From Brassicibacter mesophilus (GTDB taxonomy: Bacteria > Bacillota > Clostridia > Tissierellales > Proteiniboraceae), in assembly GCF_050433385.1 (NCBI RefSeq), contig NZ_JBNPXI010000018.1, positions 37,074 through 101,073 of the forward strand: 64,000 nucleotides of DNA, read 5' to 3'. The notes beneath the pieces were generated by a model that was not told where the DNA came from, made no database searches, and saw only the letters and a list, made by a program, of their open reading frames with translations. The position numbers and the translations under genes were made by a program. Positions 43,502 to 51,433 of this stretch are shown one piece after another (positions within the stretch are counted from its first letter, which is position 1; every line of letters begins with the position of its first letter).

Positions 43502-45313
43502 TTGAGGAAGTTTTTCAGGGGTATAAGCTTTTATTTGCTTATATTCATAGTCATAGTGCTTGTTGTTCAGCTTTTATCAAAAAATGTAGAAGAAACGAAA
43601 ATCATTGACTATACTCAATTGATAGAAGAGATAAATGCCAATAACGTAAAGAGTATTACCATTGTCAAAGATGATACCGTTAAAGGTAAGCTTAAAGATG
43701 ATACGTCGTTTACTTTGACCTTACCTACTAGTTCAGATAAATTTTATGAAGATTATCTAAAAACTCCAATTAATGAAGGAAAAATTAAAAATGTAGTTGG
43801 TGAACAGGAGCCTGAAACTCCATGGTTTTTACAAGCTTTACCGACCATATTTTTAATACTTGTATTTGTAGTATTTTGGTTTGTGTTTATGCAGCAATCT
43901 CAAGGTGGTGGAAACCGAGTTATGTCTTTTGGGAAAAGCAGAGCCAAAATGCTTAAGGATGATAGTAAAAAAATTACCTTTGCTGATGTAGCAGGGCTTG
44001 ATGAAGAAAAGGAAGAGCTTAGAGAAATAGTTGATTTTCTTAAAAGTCCAAGAAAATATATAGAGTTAGGGGCGAGAATACCAAAAGGTGTACTTATGGT
44101 AGGACCTCCTGGTACAGGTAAAACTTATTTGACTAAAGCAGTAGCAGGTGAAGCAGGAGTACCATTTTTCAGCATAAGTGGTTCAGACTTTGTTGAGATG
44201 TTTGTTGGAGTTGGAGCTTCACGTGTAAGAGACCTATTTGAACAGGCAAAGAAAAATTCACCATGTATAGTATTTATAGATGAAATAGATGCAGTAGGAA
44301 GAAGAAGAGGCGCTGGTTTAGGTGGCGGTCATGATGAAAGAGAACAAACATTAAACCAGTTACTAGTTGAGATGGATGGATTTGGTGAGAATGAGGGTAT
44401 AATAATTATAGCAGCGACAAATAGACCAGACATCTTAGACCCTGCACTTTTAAGACCTGGTAGATTTGATAGGCAAGTGTACGTAGGAGTACCTGACATA
44501 AAAGGTAGAGAAGCTATACTAGGCATTCACACTAAAGGAAAACCGCTTGAAGAAGATGTAGATTTAAAGGTGGTTGCAAGAAGAACTCCTGGATTTACTC
44601 CAGCTGATTTAGAGAATTTGGTTAACGAGGCTGCCTTACTGACAGCTAGAAATAATCTTAATAAAATACCTATGTCACTTATAGAAGAAGCATCAACTAA
44701 GGTAATTGCTGGACCAGAAAAGAAGAGTAGAGTAATAAGTGAAAAAGAAAAGAAACTTACAGCATATCATGAAGCAGGCCATGCATTAACAGCTAGATTA
44801 CTTCCAGGCTCTGATCCGGTTCACATGGTTACTATTATACCAAGGGGTAGAGCTGGTGGATTCACAATGTATCTTCCGGAAGAAGATAGAAGTTATATGA
44901 CTAAGACAGATATGGAAATACAGCTTGTGCATATGCTAGGAGGACGATTAGCTGAAAAGCTTGTTCTAGGAGATATAAGTACAGGTGCACAAAACGACTT
45001 AGATAGAGCAACAAAGATAGCACGAAACATGGTTACCCACTATGGTATGAGTGATGCTCTAGGACCTATGACTTATGGTGATGATGATAATGAAGTATTC
45101 ATAGGCAGAGATTTAGCAAGAAGCAGAAACTACAGTGAAGAAGTTGCTGCTGCTATAGATAAGGAAATGAGAAATATTATTGACAAAGCGTATAGTAAAG
45201 CTGAAACATTACTAAAAGAGAATATTGATAAACTTCATAGAGTTGCAGAAGCATTGCTAGAAAAAGAAACTCTAGGTGCTAAAGAATTTGAAGAACTGTT
45301 TGTAGGTGCATAG
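43502..45313 (+). CDS. ftsH: ATP-dependent zinc metalloprotease FtsH
   Basis: Membrane-bound AAA+ protease that removes damaged membrane proteins and short-lived regulators. At 603 residues it has two membrane helices (about 5-23 and 115-136) around an extracytoplasmic domain. The AAA module carries Walker A GPPGTGKT, Walker B IVFIDEIDAVGRRRG and the SRH (ATNRPDILDPALLRPGRFDR). The zinc site is HEAGH. Start TTG 43502 has GGAGG upstream. Full length, last gene of the conserved block, with a terminator after it. Confidence 0.97.
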   Translation: MRKFFRGISFYLLIFIVIVLVVQLLSKNVEETKIIDYTQLIEEINANNVKSITIVKDDTVKGKLKDDTSFTLTLPTSSDKFYEDYLKTPINEGKIKNVVGEQEPETPWFLQALPTIFLILVFVVFWFVFMQQSQGGGNRVMSFGKSRAKMLKDDSKKITFADVAGLDEEKEELREIVDFLKSPRKYIELGARIPKGVLMVGPPGTGKTYLTKAVAGEAGVPFFSISGSDFVEMFVGVGASRVRDLFEQAKKNSPCIVFIDEIDAVGRRRGAGLGGGHDEREQTLNQLLVEMDGFGENEGIIIIAATNRPDILDPALLRPGRFDRQVYVGVPDIKGREAILGIHTKGKPLEEDVDLKVVARRTPGFTPADLENLVNEAALLTARNNLNKIPMSLIEEASTKVIAGPEKKSRVISEKEKKLTAYHEAGHALTARLLPGSDPVHMVTIIPRGRAGGFTMYLPEEDRSYMTKTDMEIQLVHMLGGRLAEKLVLGDISTGAQNDLDRATKIARNMVTHYGMSDALGPMTYGDDDNEVFIGRDLARSRNYSEEVAAAIDKEMRNIIDKAYSKAETLLKENIDKLHRVAEALLEKETLGAKEFEELFVGA

Positions 45314-45346
45314 AAGAAAGCTGATTATGTCAGCTTTCTTTTTTTA
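45314..45346 (+). terminator. Terminator after ftsH
   Basis: AAGAAAGCTGA-TTATG-TCAGCTTTCTT, an 11-bp stem with a T tail. Confidence 0.88.
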
Positions 45347-45466
45347 TCCTTTTCTATACTTGATTTTGTCAATAAAGAGAGAAATATAATAAGTTGGATA
45401 AAAATTTCCCGGGTAATGATTCCTTTTGTCAAATTGAATAGAGGGTTTTTAGAGGTGATGGTTAGT

Positions 45467-45494
45467 TTGACACAACACTATAATATGTTATACT
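45467..45494 (+). promoter_or_regulatory. Promoter of the MFS gene
   Basis: TTGACA (45467-45472), 16 bases, TATACT (45489-45494), about 30 bases before the start at 45527. Both hexamers are near-perfect sigma-A boxes. Confidence 0.65.
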
Positions 45495-45526
45495 AATTAG
45501 CAGTAGACTTCTTTGGGGTGATTATA

Positions 45527-46669
45527 ATGGACAAAAATTCGAAAAAAATGGTTATAATGCAATTAGTATTTTCCATATTTAAAAGCTTTGTGCTGATATT
45601 TGTAAATATCTATTTGTGGAAAACAGGGAAAAATATCAAGGCAGTGGCAGTATTTAATATTTTTAACTATATTGCTGCCTTTGTATCTTTTTACTTAGGA
45701 AATAGGGTAGCGCTTAAGAATACTAAACTTAATTATCTAATGTCATCACTTTGTTTTATTTTACTTTTTGTTGTTACATCAATAATGGGAGATAACATCT
45801 CAAATTATGCAATCTTAATAGGAATTCTAGGAGGATTTGGAGACGGACTGTTCTATTTCAATTTAAATGTGTTTCAAGCAAGCGATTTGAACAGAGATCA
45901 AGCTGATAGTTTTATGAGTATTATAGGAATTGTAACTAAAATATCTTCAGTTGTTACTCCGATAATTTCAGGTATTACAATTGAAAAATTTGGTTTTGCT
46001 AAAATGGCATATGTTATAATAATTTTATTAATTATTCAGATTGCAAATGCAATTACCTTGCCTAATAGAAAGATTGAATATGTAGCTAAACCAAACTTCA
46101 AACATATGTTTAGCATAAAAAGCTATAGAAGAGTAATACTTACTCATTTAGTGCATACTCCTTATGGGCAATTTATAATAATGGCCAATAGTGTTTTTTT
46201 GTTTTCCTTTGCAAAAAGTGAATCTTTAATGGGGCTACTAAATTCTCTTTTCGCTATATCAGGAATAATTTTATATTACACTTACATTAAGGTTCAAAAA
46301 AAAGTTTCGCGAAACAAACTAATGTTCATTGGTGCCATTGCACTTGGGCTATCTATGTCATTACTGTTTAGACCTAGTTTTACAACCTTTGTTGTTTTTA
46401 GCTTAAGTATTAGTATAGGAGATGCATTCTTTAATAAGCCATTAACAGGGATTCAGATATATGTTTCTGGTAAATACGGTAGAACAGATGATGAATTGTT
46501 AGGTAACTTAGTATTTAGAACATTTTTGCTCACTGTAAGTAGAACTATATTTTATTTATTAATATATTTCTTCTATGTTGACAATAGTTCATTTATTTTT
46601 AGGATTTTGTTGGTACATAATATAATATCTCCTTTTTTAAGCTACTTTCTGTGTAAAGAGGAGATATAG
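45527..46669 (+). CDS. Major facilitator superfamily transporter
   Basis: A 380-residue protein with about eleven to twelve hydrophobic helices and short loops, of the MFS type. A duplicated six-helix layout is visible, with a basic central loop (NRKIEYVAKPNFKHMFSIKS). The substrate is not identifiable, and the usual A-loop GxxxDRxGRR is degenerate. The start is ATG 45527 behind TTGGGGTG; GTG 45518 overlaps that site. The stop overlaps the start of the next small gene by one base, so they are translationally coupled. Confidence 0.75.
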   Translation: MDKNSKKMVIMQLVFSIFKSFVLIFVNIYLWKTGKNIKAVAVFNIFNYIAAFVSFYLGNRVALKNTKLNYLMSSLCFILLFVVTSIMGDNISNYAILIGILGGFGDGLFYFNLNVFQASDLNRDQADSFMSIIGIVTKISSVVTPIISGITIEKFGFAKMAYVIIILLIIQIANAITLPNRKIEYVAKPNFKHMFSIKSYRRVILTHLVHTPYGQFIIMANSVFLFSFAKSESLMGLLNSLFAISGIILYYTYIKVQKKVSRNKLMFIGAIALGLSMSLLFRPSFTTFVVFSLSISIGDAFFNKPLTGIQIYVSGKYGRTDDELLGNLVFRTFLLTVSRTIFYLLIYFFYVDNSSFIFRILLVHNIISPFLSYFLCKEEI

Positions 46670-46899
46670 TGATAGAGATTTGTGCTTTTACCTTTAGTTT
46701 ATACGAGTTAGAAGAAATATTAAGTAATAAGAATATTGACTTTGGAGAAAGAGTAAATCAAATAATTAATAATCTACCTAGTAGTTCAAGAAATGGTGTT
46801 TTAGAGTTAAGAGAGTTTAGAAAATTTTTAAAAAAGAAATCTATAGTAAACTCTCTTGAAAAGCTGAAAGGGATGCTAGCGCAGTATGATAAAATATAG
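46669..46899 (+). CDS. Small hypothetical protein coupled to the MFS gene
   Basis: A 76-residue soluble, mostly helical, lysine-rich protein with no recognised family. Start GTG 46669 overlaps the transporter's TAG by one base, the arrangement of translational coupling. No independent ribosome site of note. It could be an accessory protein of the transporter or a fortuitous frame; the degraded sequence that follows lowers confidence. Confidence 0.4.
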   Translation: MIEICAFTFSLYELEEILSNKNIDFGERVNQIINNLPSSSRNGVLELREFRKFLKKKSIVNSLEKLKGMLAQYDKI

Positions 46900-46917
46900 A
46901 GACTACGCGGCTATTGT

Positions 46918-47342
46918 TCTTAATGTAAATAATGAAAAAAGAAAGATAATTATAAAAACCTTCCGATACTCTATTGAGAGTGCTTAGAGAAAGTTTTAGA
47001 CTTACTGGAGGGAAACCTGGGTGTGAAAATGGAGACTGGGAGCGTGTACAGTTCTTCTAGATGAAAAGCCTGTTAATCGTGTATGATGTTGTTGCTAAGG
47101 TTGGAGATAGTAGCATAGCAGTAATAGAAGATCCCAATGATATTGAAATTCAAGAAGCTTTTTATCAAAAATGTGGCTTTTAACGCGACTATTGTACATT
47201 AGGATTTATATTAGAAAAACATACTGAAGTCGATGATGAAGTAATGGGGGAATGGCTTCGAAGCAACTTATGTAGATGTACAGGATATGAAGAAATTATA
47301 GATTCTTTAAAAATCGCTCAGCAGAAGATAAAGAAAAGATAA
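46918..47342 (+). pseudogene. Decayed 2Fe-2S subunit of a xanthine-dehydrogenase-type molybdenum hydroxylase
   Basis: Read across three frames this region spells a CoxS/XdhC-type small subunit. Successive pieces are LLRVLRESFRLTGGKPGCEN, then, after a shift, CTVLLDEKPVN, then, after another shift, VAKVGDSSIAVIEDPNDIEI and IQEAFYQKCGF with a stop, then CTLGFILEKHTEVDDEVMGE and LRSNLCRCTGYEEIIDSLKI to a final stop. The paired cluster motifs (C-x4-C-G-x-C near the N-terminus, C-G-F-C and C-R-C-T-G-Y in the second domain) are recognisable but interrupted. No working gene is possible. Confidence 0.75.
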
Positions 47343-47360
47343 AAATAGTAAGTAGGATAT

Positions 47361-47397
47361 AAAACTGTCAGAAAACTTTCTGACAGTTTTATATTTT
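47361..47397 (+). terminator. Terminator downstream of the xanthine-dehydrogenase remnant
   Basis: AAAACTGTCAG pairs with CTGACAGTTTT, extendable by GAAA/TTTC, with a T-rich tail. A working terminator kept behind a dead gene. Confidence 0.8.
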
Positions 47398-47517
47398 GTT
47401 TTTGTAAAAATATTATAAACAAATAATGATTTTACTAGAAAAGCATGTAAAACATTAACAAAATTCAAAATATTTAAAAAAAGTAAAGGATATAGACATA
47501 AAATATAGAATTATTAA

Positions 47518-47531
47518 TGAAACCGTTTTCA
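47518..47531. promoter_or_regulatory. LacI/CcpA-type operator (cre-like)
   Basis: TGAAACCGTTTTCA matches the cre consensus TGWAANCGNTNWCA at every position. It could bind CcpA, or the LacI-family protein encoded at 50394. Confidence 0.65.
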
Positions 47532-47603
47532 TTATATAGTCAAATTGATACGTGCTAAAATATCGTGCAAACTCTACAACATTTGGATTTACAATGATGA
47601 TGT

Positions 47604-47621
47604 AATGTAACTGGTTACATT
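47604..47621. promoter_or_regulatory. Second palindromic operator next to the codB ribosome site
   Basis: AATGTAAC-TG-GTTACATT is a perfect 8+8 inverted repeat, 2 bases before AAAGGAGGG and 17 before the codB start. Its central position would block transcription elongation or initiation. It differs from the cre-like site, which suggests a second regulator. Confidence 0.55.
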
Positions 47622-47638
47622 TCAAAGGAGGGAATTCA

Positions 47639-48904
47639 ATGTCAGAGAACCAAAATGTAAAACATGATGATTATGCACTGGAGCCAGTGCCAGAGAAAGA
47701 CCGAAGAGGTTTGTTCTCTATGTCAATGGTAATGCTAGGGCTAACTTTCTTTGCCGCAAGTATGTGGACTGGAGGAACCCTAGGACAAGGGTTTAAGCTT
47801 TGGCCCGATTTATTCTTTGTAGTTATCTTTGGTAATTTAATACTCGGAATTTATGGAGCTTTTCTTGGTTACGCAGCGTCAAAAACAAACCTTTCAACAC
47901 ATATTCTTGCAAGATATGCTTTTGGGGTTAAAGGCTCTAAACTTCCATCTTTTATGCTCGCTTTCACGCAAATTGGTTGGTTTGGTGTAGGATTAGCAAT
48001 GTTTGCATATCCAATCAATCGTTTTACTGGCATACCTATTTTACCACTGATAATAATAGGTGGAATTTTTATGACAGCAACAGTTGTAATAGGTATGAAG
48101 GCAATAGAGTGGATAAGTACTATTGCTGTTCCAGCAATAATTATATTAGGAACAATGTCCGTTGGAAAAGCAGTTATTGATACTGGAGGTTTTAATCAAT
48201 TAGCGGATATAGCCCCATCTAATCCTTTGACGGTAGCTGTAGGGGTAGCTTTAGTAGTTGGTTCTTTCATAAGTGCTGGAACATTGACTCCAGACTTTGT
48301 AAGATTTTCAAAGGATAAAAAGACTGGCGTAAGTGCTACAGTGATCGGATTTAGTTTTGGGAATAGTCTTATGATATTATTTGGTGCTATAGGTGCTATA
48401 GCTACAGGGTTTGCTGATATTTCAGATGTTCTTGCTGCTCAAGGACTTTTAGGTGCAGGCATTGCATTACTAGCATTAAATGTTTGGACTACAAATGATA
48501 ATGCTTTATACGCATCAGGATTAGGTCTTGCTAATATAACTGGATTAAAAAGAAAGCACTTAACAATTTTTGCAGGAACAATTGGAACCATATTCTCTGT
48601 ATTTCTTTACAATAATTTTGTGAATTGGCTAACATTCTTGAGTGTTTCTCTACCACCAATAGGAGGTATTATAATAGGAGATTTCTTCTTAAGACATAAA
48701 ACAGAATATAAACAGCCTAAAGATCATGAATTTAAAGATATTAATTGGTCTGCTATAATTGCTTGGGTTATAGCTATAGCAGTATCTGTTATATCACCGA
48801 AGAGTGGTGTACTAAGTATTGCTCCATTAAACTCTATAATAGCGGCAGCTGTAGGATATGCAGTCATTGACAAGGCTATGCATAAGAAGAAAGCAACTAA
48901 GTAG
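47639..48904 (+). CDS. codB: Cytosine permease (NCS1 family)
   Basis: A 421-residue membrane protein of the nucleobase-cation-symport-1 family, with about twelve helices. Landmarks shared with E. coli CodB are VMLGLTFFAASMWTGGTLG near the N-terminus, VVGSFISAGTLTPDFVRFSK in the middle, and NVWTTNDNALYASGLGLANI after helix 8. It would import cytosine or a close analogue with a proton or sodium ion. Start ATG 47639 follows AAAGGAGGG. It is followed 29 bases later by the deaminase gene, reproducing the E. coli codBA pair. Confidence 0.88.
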   Translation: MSENQNVKHDDYALEPVPEKDRRGLFSMSMVMLGLTFFAASMWTGGTLGQGFKLWPDLFFVVIFGNLILGIYGAFLGYAASKTNLSTHILARYAFGVKGSKLPSFMLAFTQIGWFGVGLAMFAYPINRFTGIPILPLIIIGGIFMTATVVIGMKAIEWISTIAVPAIIILGTMSVGKAVIDTGGFNQLADIAPSNPLTVAVGVALVVGSFISAGTLTPDFVRFSKDKKTGVSATVIGFSFGNSLMILFGAIGAIATGFADISDVLAAQGLLGAGIALLALNVWTTNDNALYASGLGLANITGLKRKHLTIFAGTIGTIFSVFLYNNFVNWLTFLSVSLPPIGGIIIGDFFLRHKTEYKQPKDHEFKDINWSAIIAWVIAIAVSVISPKSGVLSIAPLNSIIAAAVGYAVIDKAMHKKKATK

Positions 48905-48933
48905 ACATATAAAGACTTAAAAGGAGGATAACA

Positions 48934-50205
48934 ATGGAACTTATTATTAGAAATGCGAAATTAAGAGGAAAAAAAGAATTTTTTGATATTGGTATTGAAA
49001 ATGGTGTATTTAAAGCAATAGAAAATAAAATAGAAGTCAAAGGAAAACAGGAAATAGATGCTAAGGGTAACTTAGTTTCTCCACCTTTTATTGATCCACA
49101 TCTTCATCTAGATGCTGTTTTAAGTGTTGGAGATCCAAGCTATAATATGTCAGGAACTTTACTAGAAGGAATAGAAATTTGGGGTGAGCGCAAGAAAACG
49201 CTAACAAAAGAAGTTATAAAAAAGAATGCTATCGAAGCAATTAAATGGGAAATTGCAAATGGAACATTAAGAATAAGAACGCATGCAGATACAACTGATC
49301 CTAAGCTAACAACTGTAGAGGCATTAGTAGAAGTTAAGGAAGAAATGAAGGATTATGTTGATATTCAAATTGTTGCATTTCCTCAGGATGGAATCTTCGC
49401 TGTACCTAATGGAGATAGACTGATGGAAAAAGCTATGGAAATGGGAGCAGACGTTGTAGGTGGTATTCCTCACAACGAGCTCACAAGAGAGGATGGAGTT
49501 AGGGATGTAGAATTTGCTTTCGAGCTTGCAAAAAAATATAATGCATTAATTGATTTACACGTTGATGAAACTGGGGATGATCAATCAAGATTTGTTGAAG
49601 TTATGGCAAAATACACAATTTTAAATGGAATGCAGGGATTAGTATCTGCTAGCCACACTACAGCGATGCATAACTATAACAACGATTATGCATTTAAATT
49701 AATTGGAATTTTAAAAAGAGCAGAAATGAATATGATAACCAACCCATTTGATAACTCTGTTCTTCAGAATAGAACAGATGGATATCCTAGGAGAAGAGGT
49801 CATACGAGAGTAGATGAACTAACAGAAAGAGGTGTAAATGTAAGTATAGGACATGATTCAATCATGGATCCTTGGTATCCAATGGGCAAGGGAAGCATGC
49901 TTCAAGCTGCTAATCTGTTAATGCACACAGCGCATATGAGTGGATACGACCAAATACCTCAGCTATTTGACATGGTAACTTTAAACTCCGCTAAAACTCT
50001 TAATATAAGTGATAGTTATGGTATAGAGGTAGGGAAGAATGCAGATTTAATTGTATTGGATGCAAAAACTGAAATGGATGCTATAAGAATTATGAGCGAG
50101 TGTTTATATGTAATTAGAAAAGGAAAAATTGTATGCAGTACCACTCCTTCAATAAGAGAGCTAACACTAGATGGAGCAGTAAGAAATATAGATTTTAAGC
50201 TTTAA
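48934..50205 (+). CDS. codA: Cytosine-deaminase-like amidohydrolase
   Basis: A 423-residue metal-dependent hydrolase, collinear with E. coli CodA (427 residues), which turns cytosine into uracil and ammonia. Metal and catalytic residues are all seen: H56 and H58 (DPHLHLD), Q151 (VAFPQDG), H209 and E212 (DLHVDET), H241 (SASHTTAMH) and D308 (IGHDSIMDPWYP). Two positions that line the pocket in E. coli, Asp314 and Phe316, are S309 and M311 here; changes at these positions are known to alter the preference for 5-substituted cytosines. So a related base may be the true substrate. Start ATG 48934 follows AAGGAGG. Confidence 0.85.
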   Translation: MELIIRNAKLRGKKEFFDIGIENGVFKAIENKIEVKGKQEIDAKGNLVSPPFIDPHLHLDAVLSVGDPSYNMSGTLLEGIEIWGERKKTLTKEVIKKNAIEAIKWEIANGTLRIRTHADTTDPKLTTVEALVEVKEEMKDYVDIQIVAFPQDGIFAVPNGDRLMEKAMEMGADVVGGIPHNELTREDGVRDVEFAFELAKKYNALIDLHVDETGDDQSRFVEVMAKYTILNGMQGLVSASHTTAMHNYNNDYAFKLIGILKRAEMNMITNPFDNSVLQNRTDGYPRRRGHTRVDELTERGVNVSIGHDSIMDPWYPMGKGSMLQAANLLMHTAHMSGYDQIPQLFDMVTLNSAKTLNISDSYGIEVGKNADLIVLDAKTEMDAIRIMSECLYVIRKGKIVCSTTPSIRELTLDGAVRNIDFKL

Positions 50206-50265
50206 TATAGATTATTGTCAGTAAAATTAAATGATAATAATATAATACACATGAGGTATAGTTCT

Positions 50266-50327
50266 AAAACAAAAAAGTTAGAGGTACTAGACATTTTAAT
50301 AGCTAGTACTCCTAACTTTTTTGTTTT
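50266..50327. terminator. Strong terminator between codA and the LacI gene
   Basis: About 25 bases (50266-50290) pair with 50303-50327, two mismatches only, with AAAACAAAAAAG on one side and CTTTTTTGTTTT on the other. It could act in both directions. Confidence 0.85.
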
Positions 50328-50329
50328 AA

Positions 50330-50357
50330 TTGTCTAAAAGCTCAAAAGTGATATAAT
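50330..50357 (+). promoter_or_regulatory. Promoter of the LacI-type regulator gene
   Basis: TTGTCT, 16 bases, TATAAT (50352-50357), 36 bases before the start. The -10 box is perfect. Confidence 0.55.
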
Positions 50358-50393
50358 AAAGATATAATAAAAGTAGAGTTTTGGAGTGAAATT

Positions 50394-51422
50394 ATGTCAA
50401 ATATCAGAAAAGTATCTCAAAAGGTAGGAGTTTCTGTTGCTACAGTTTCAAGGGTTCTAAACCACCCAGAACTAGTTTCAGAGGACACGAGGAAAAAGGT
50501 ACTAGAAGCTATGAGAGAATTAGACTTTGTACCGAACAGTGTTGCAAGAAGCTTAGCGATGAATAAGACAAGTACAATTGGACTCGTTATTCCGAATATT
50601 CTGAATCCATTGTACCCAAAGATTGCAAAGGGAGTAGAAGATGTAGTTTATAAAAAAGGATATAATATTCTGCTTAGTAATACAGAGTATGATATTTCAC
50701 GAGAAAAAGAATCAATTGAGATGCTTTTAGGAAAAAAAGTGGACGGGCTTATTATTTGTTCTAGTTTACTGGAACAAGAAGATATAGATAAGATTAAAAA
50801 GCAAGACACACCCATAGTTTTTCTCGGAGGACTTATTGAGGATAATGGCTTGAATATAGTTTATACCGATTATTTGTTAGGAGCATACCTTGCAATAAAT
50901 CACCTAATAAACACAGGATATAGAAAGATAGCGTATATAGGTGGGACCATGAATAAAAGAGAAAATATAGAAAAGCTTAAAGGATATAAAAAGGCCATGA
51001 ATGAATCAGGTATTGAACTCAAGTCAGAATATATTTTAGAAGCAAAATGCGACATAGAGTCAGGATATTTAGCCTTTAAAAAGCTACTGAGATTAGATAT
51101 TAAACCTGAAGCTATATTCACAGCTAATGACCTAATGGCATTTGGTGTAATAGATGCTATAAAGGATTTGGGATATAGTGTTCCTGATAACTTTGCAGTA
51201 GTAGGATTTGATGATATAAGTATGTCATCGCTTATTGAACCTAAGCTTACAACTGTTACCCATCCGGTGTATAGAATGGGATTAACAGCAGCAAGGCTAC
51301 TTATAGATGAGATAGAAAGTAGTTGTGAAGAAAATTTTAAGCAGAAGATTTTTATCCAGCCTACGCTTAAAATCAGAAAATCTTGTGGGCATGAAAACAG
51401 GATTAAAGAAATATTTAGTTAA
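50394..51422 (+). CDS. LacI-family transcription regulator
   Basis: A 342-residue repressor of full length. VSQKVGVSVATVSRVLNHPE is the LacI HTH with the hinge helix VPNSVARSLA downstream, followed by a periplasmic-binding-protein-like ligand domain (IGLVIPNILNPLYPKIAKGV ... VGFDDISMSSLIEPKLTTV). It lies inside the pyrimidine-type cluster, so its ligand is probably an intermediate of that pathway, and the palindromes before codB are candidate targets. Start ATG 50394 behind TGGAGTGA. It shares a transcript with the PreA-like gene 11 bases downstream. Confidence 0.88.
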   Translation: MSNIRKVSQKVGVSVATVSRVLNHPELVSEDTRKKVLEAMRELDFVPNSVARSLAMNKTSTIGLVIPNILNPLYPKIAKGVEDVVYKKGYNILLSNTEYDISREKESIEMLLGKKVDGLIICSSLLEQEDIDKIKKQDTPIVFLGGLIEDNGLNIVYTDYLLGAYLAINHLINTGYRKIAYIGGTMNKRENIEKLKGYKKAMNESGIELKSEYILEAKCDIESGYLAFKKLLRLDIKPEAIFTANDLMAFGVIDAIKDLGYSVPDNFAVVGFDDISMSSLIEPKLTTVTHPVYRMGLTAARLLIDEIESSCEENFKQKIFIQPTLKIRKSCGHENRIKEIFS

Positions 51423-51433
51423 AGGGTGATTAT

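Larger units (their letters stand above)
47343..47638. other. Control region in front of the codB-codA unit
   Basis: About 300 bases with no gene. It holds a terminator for the upstream debris (47361-47397) and two palindromic operator candidates (47518-47531 and 47604-47621). No clear promoter was identified; a TAAAAT near 47550 could be a -10 box. Confidence 0.5.
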
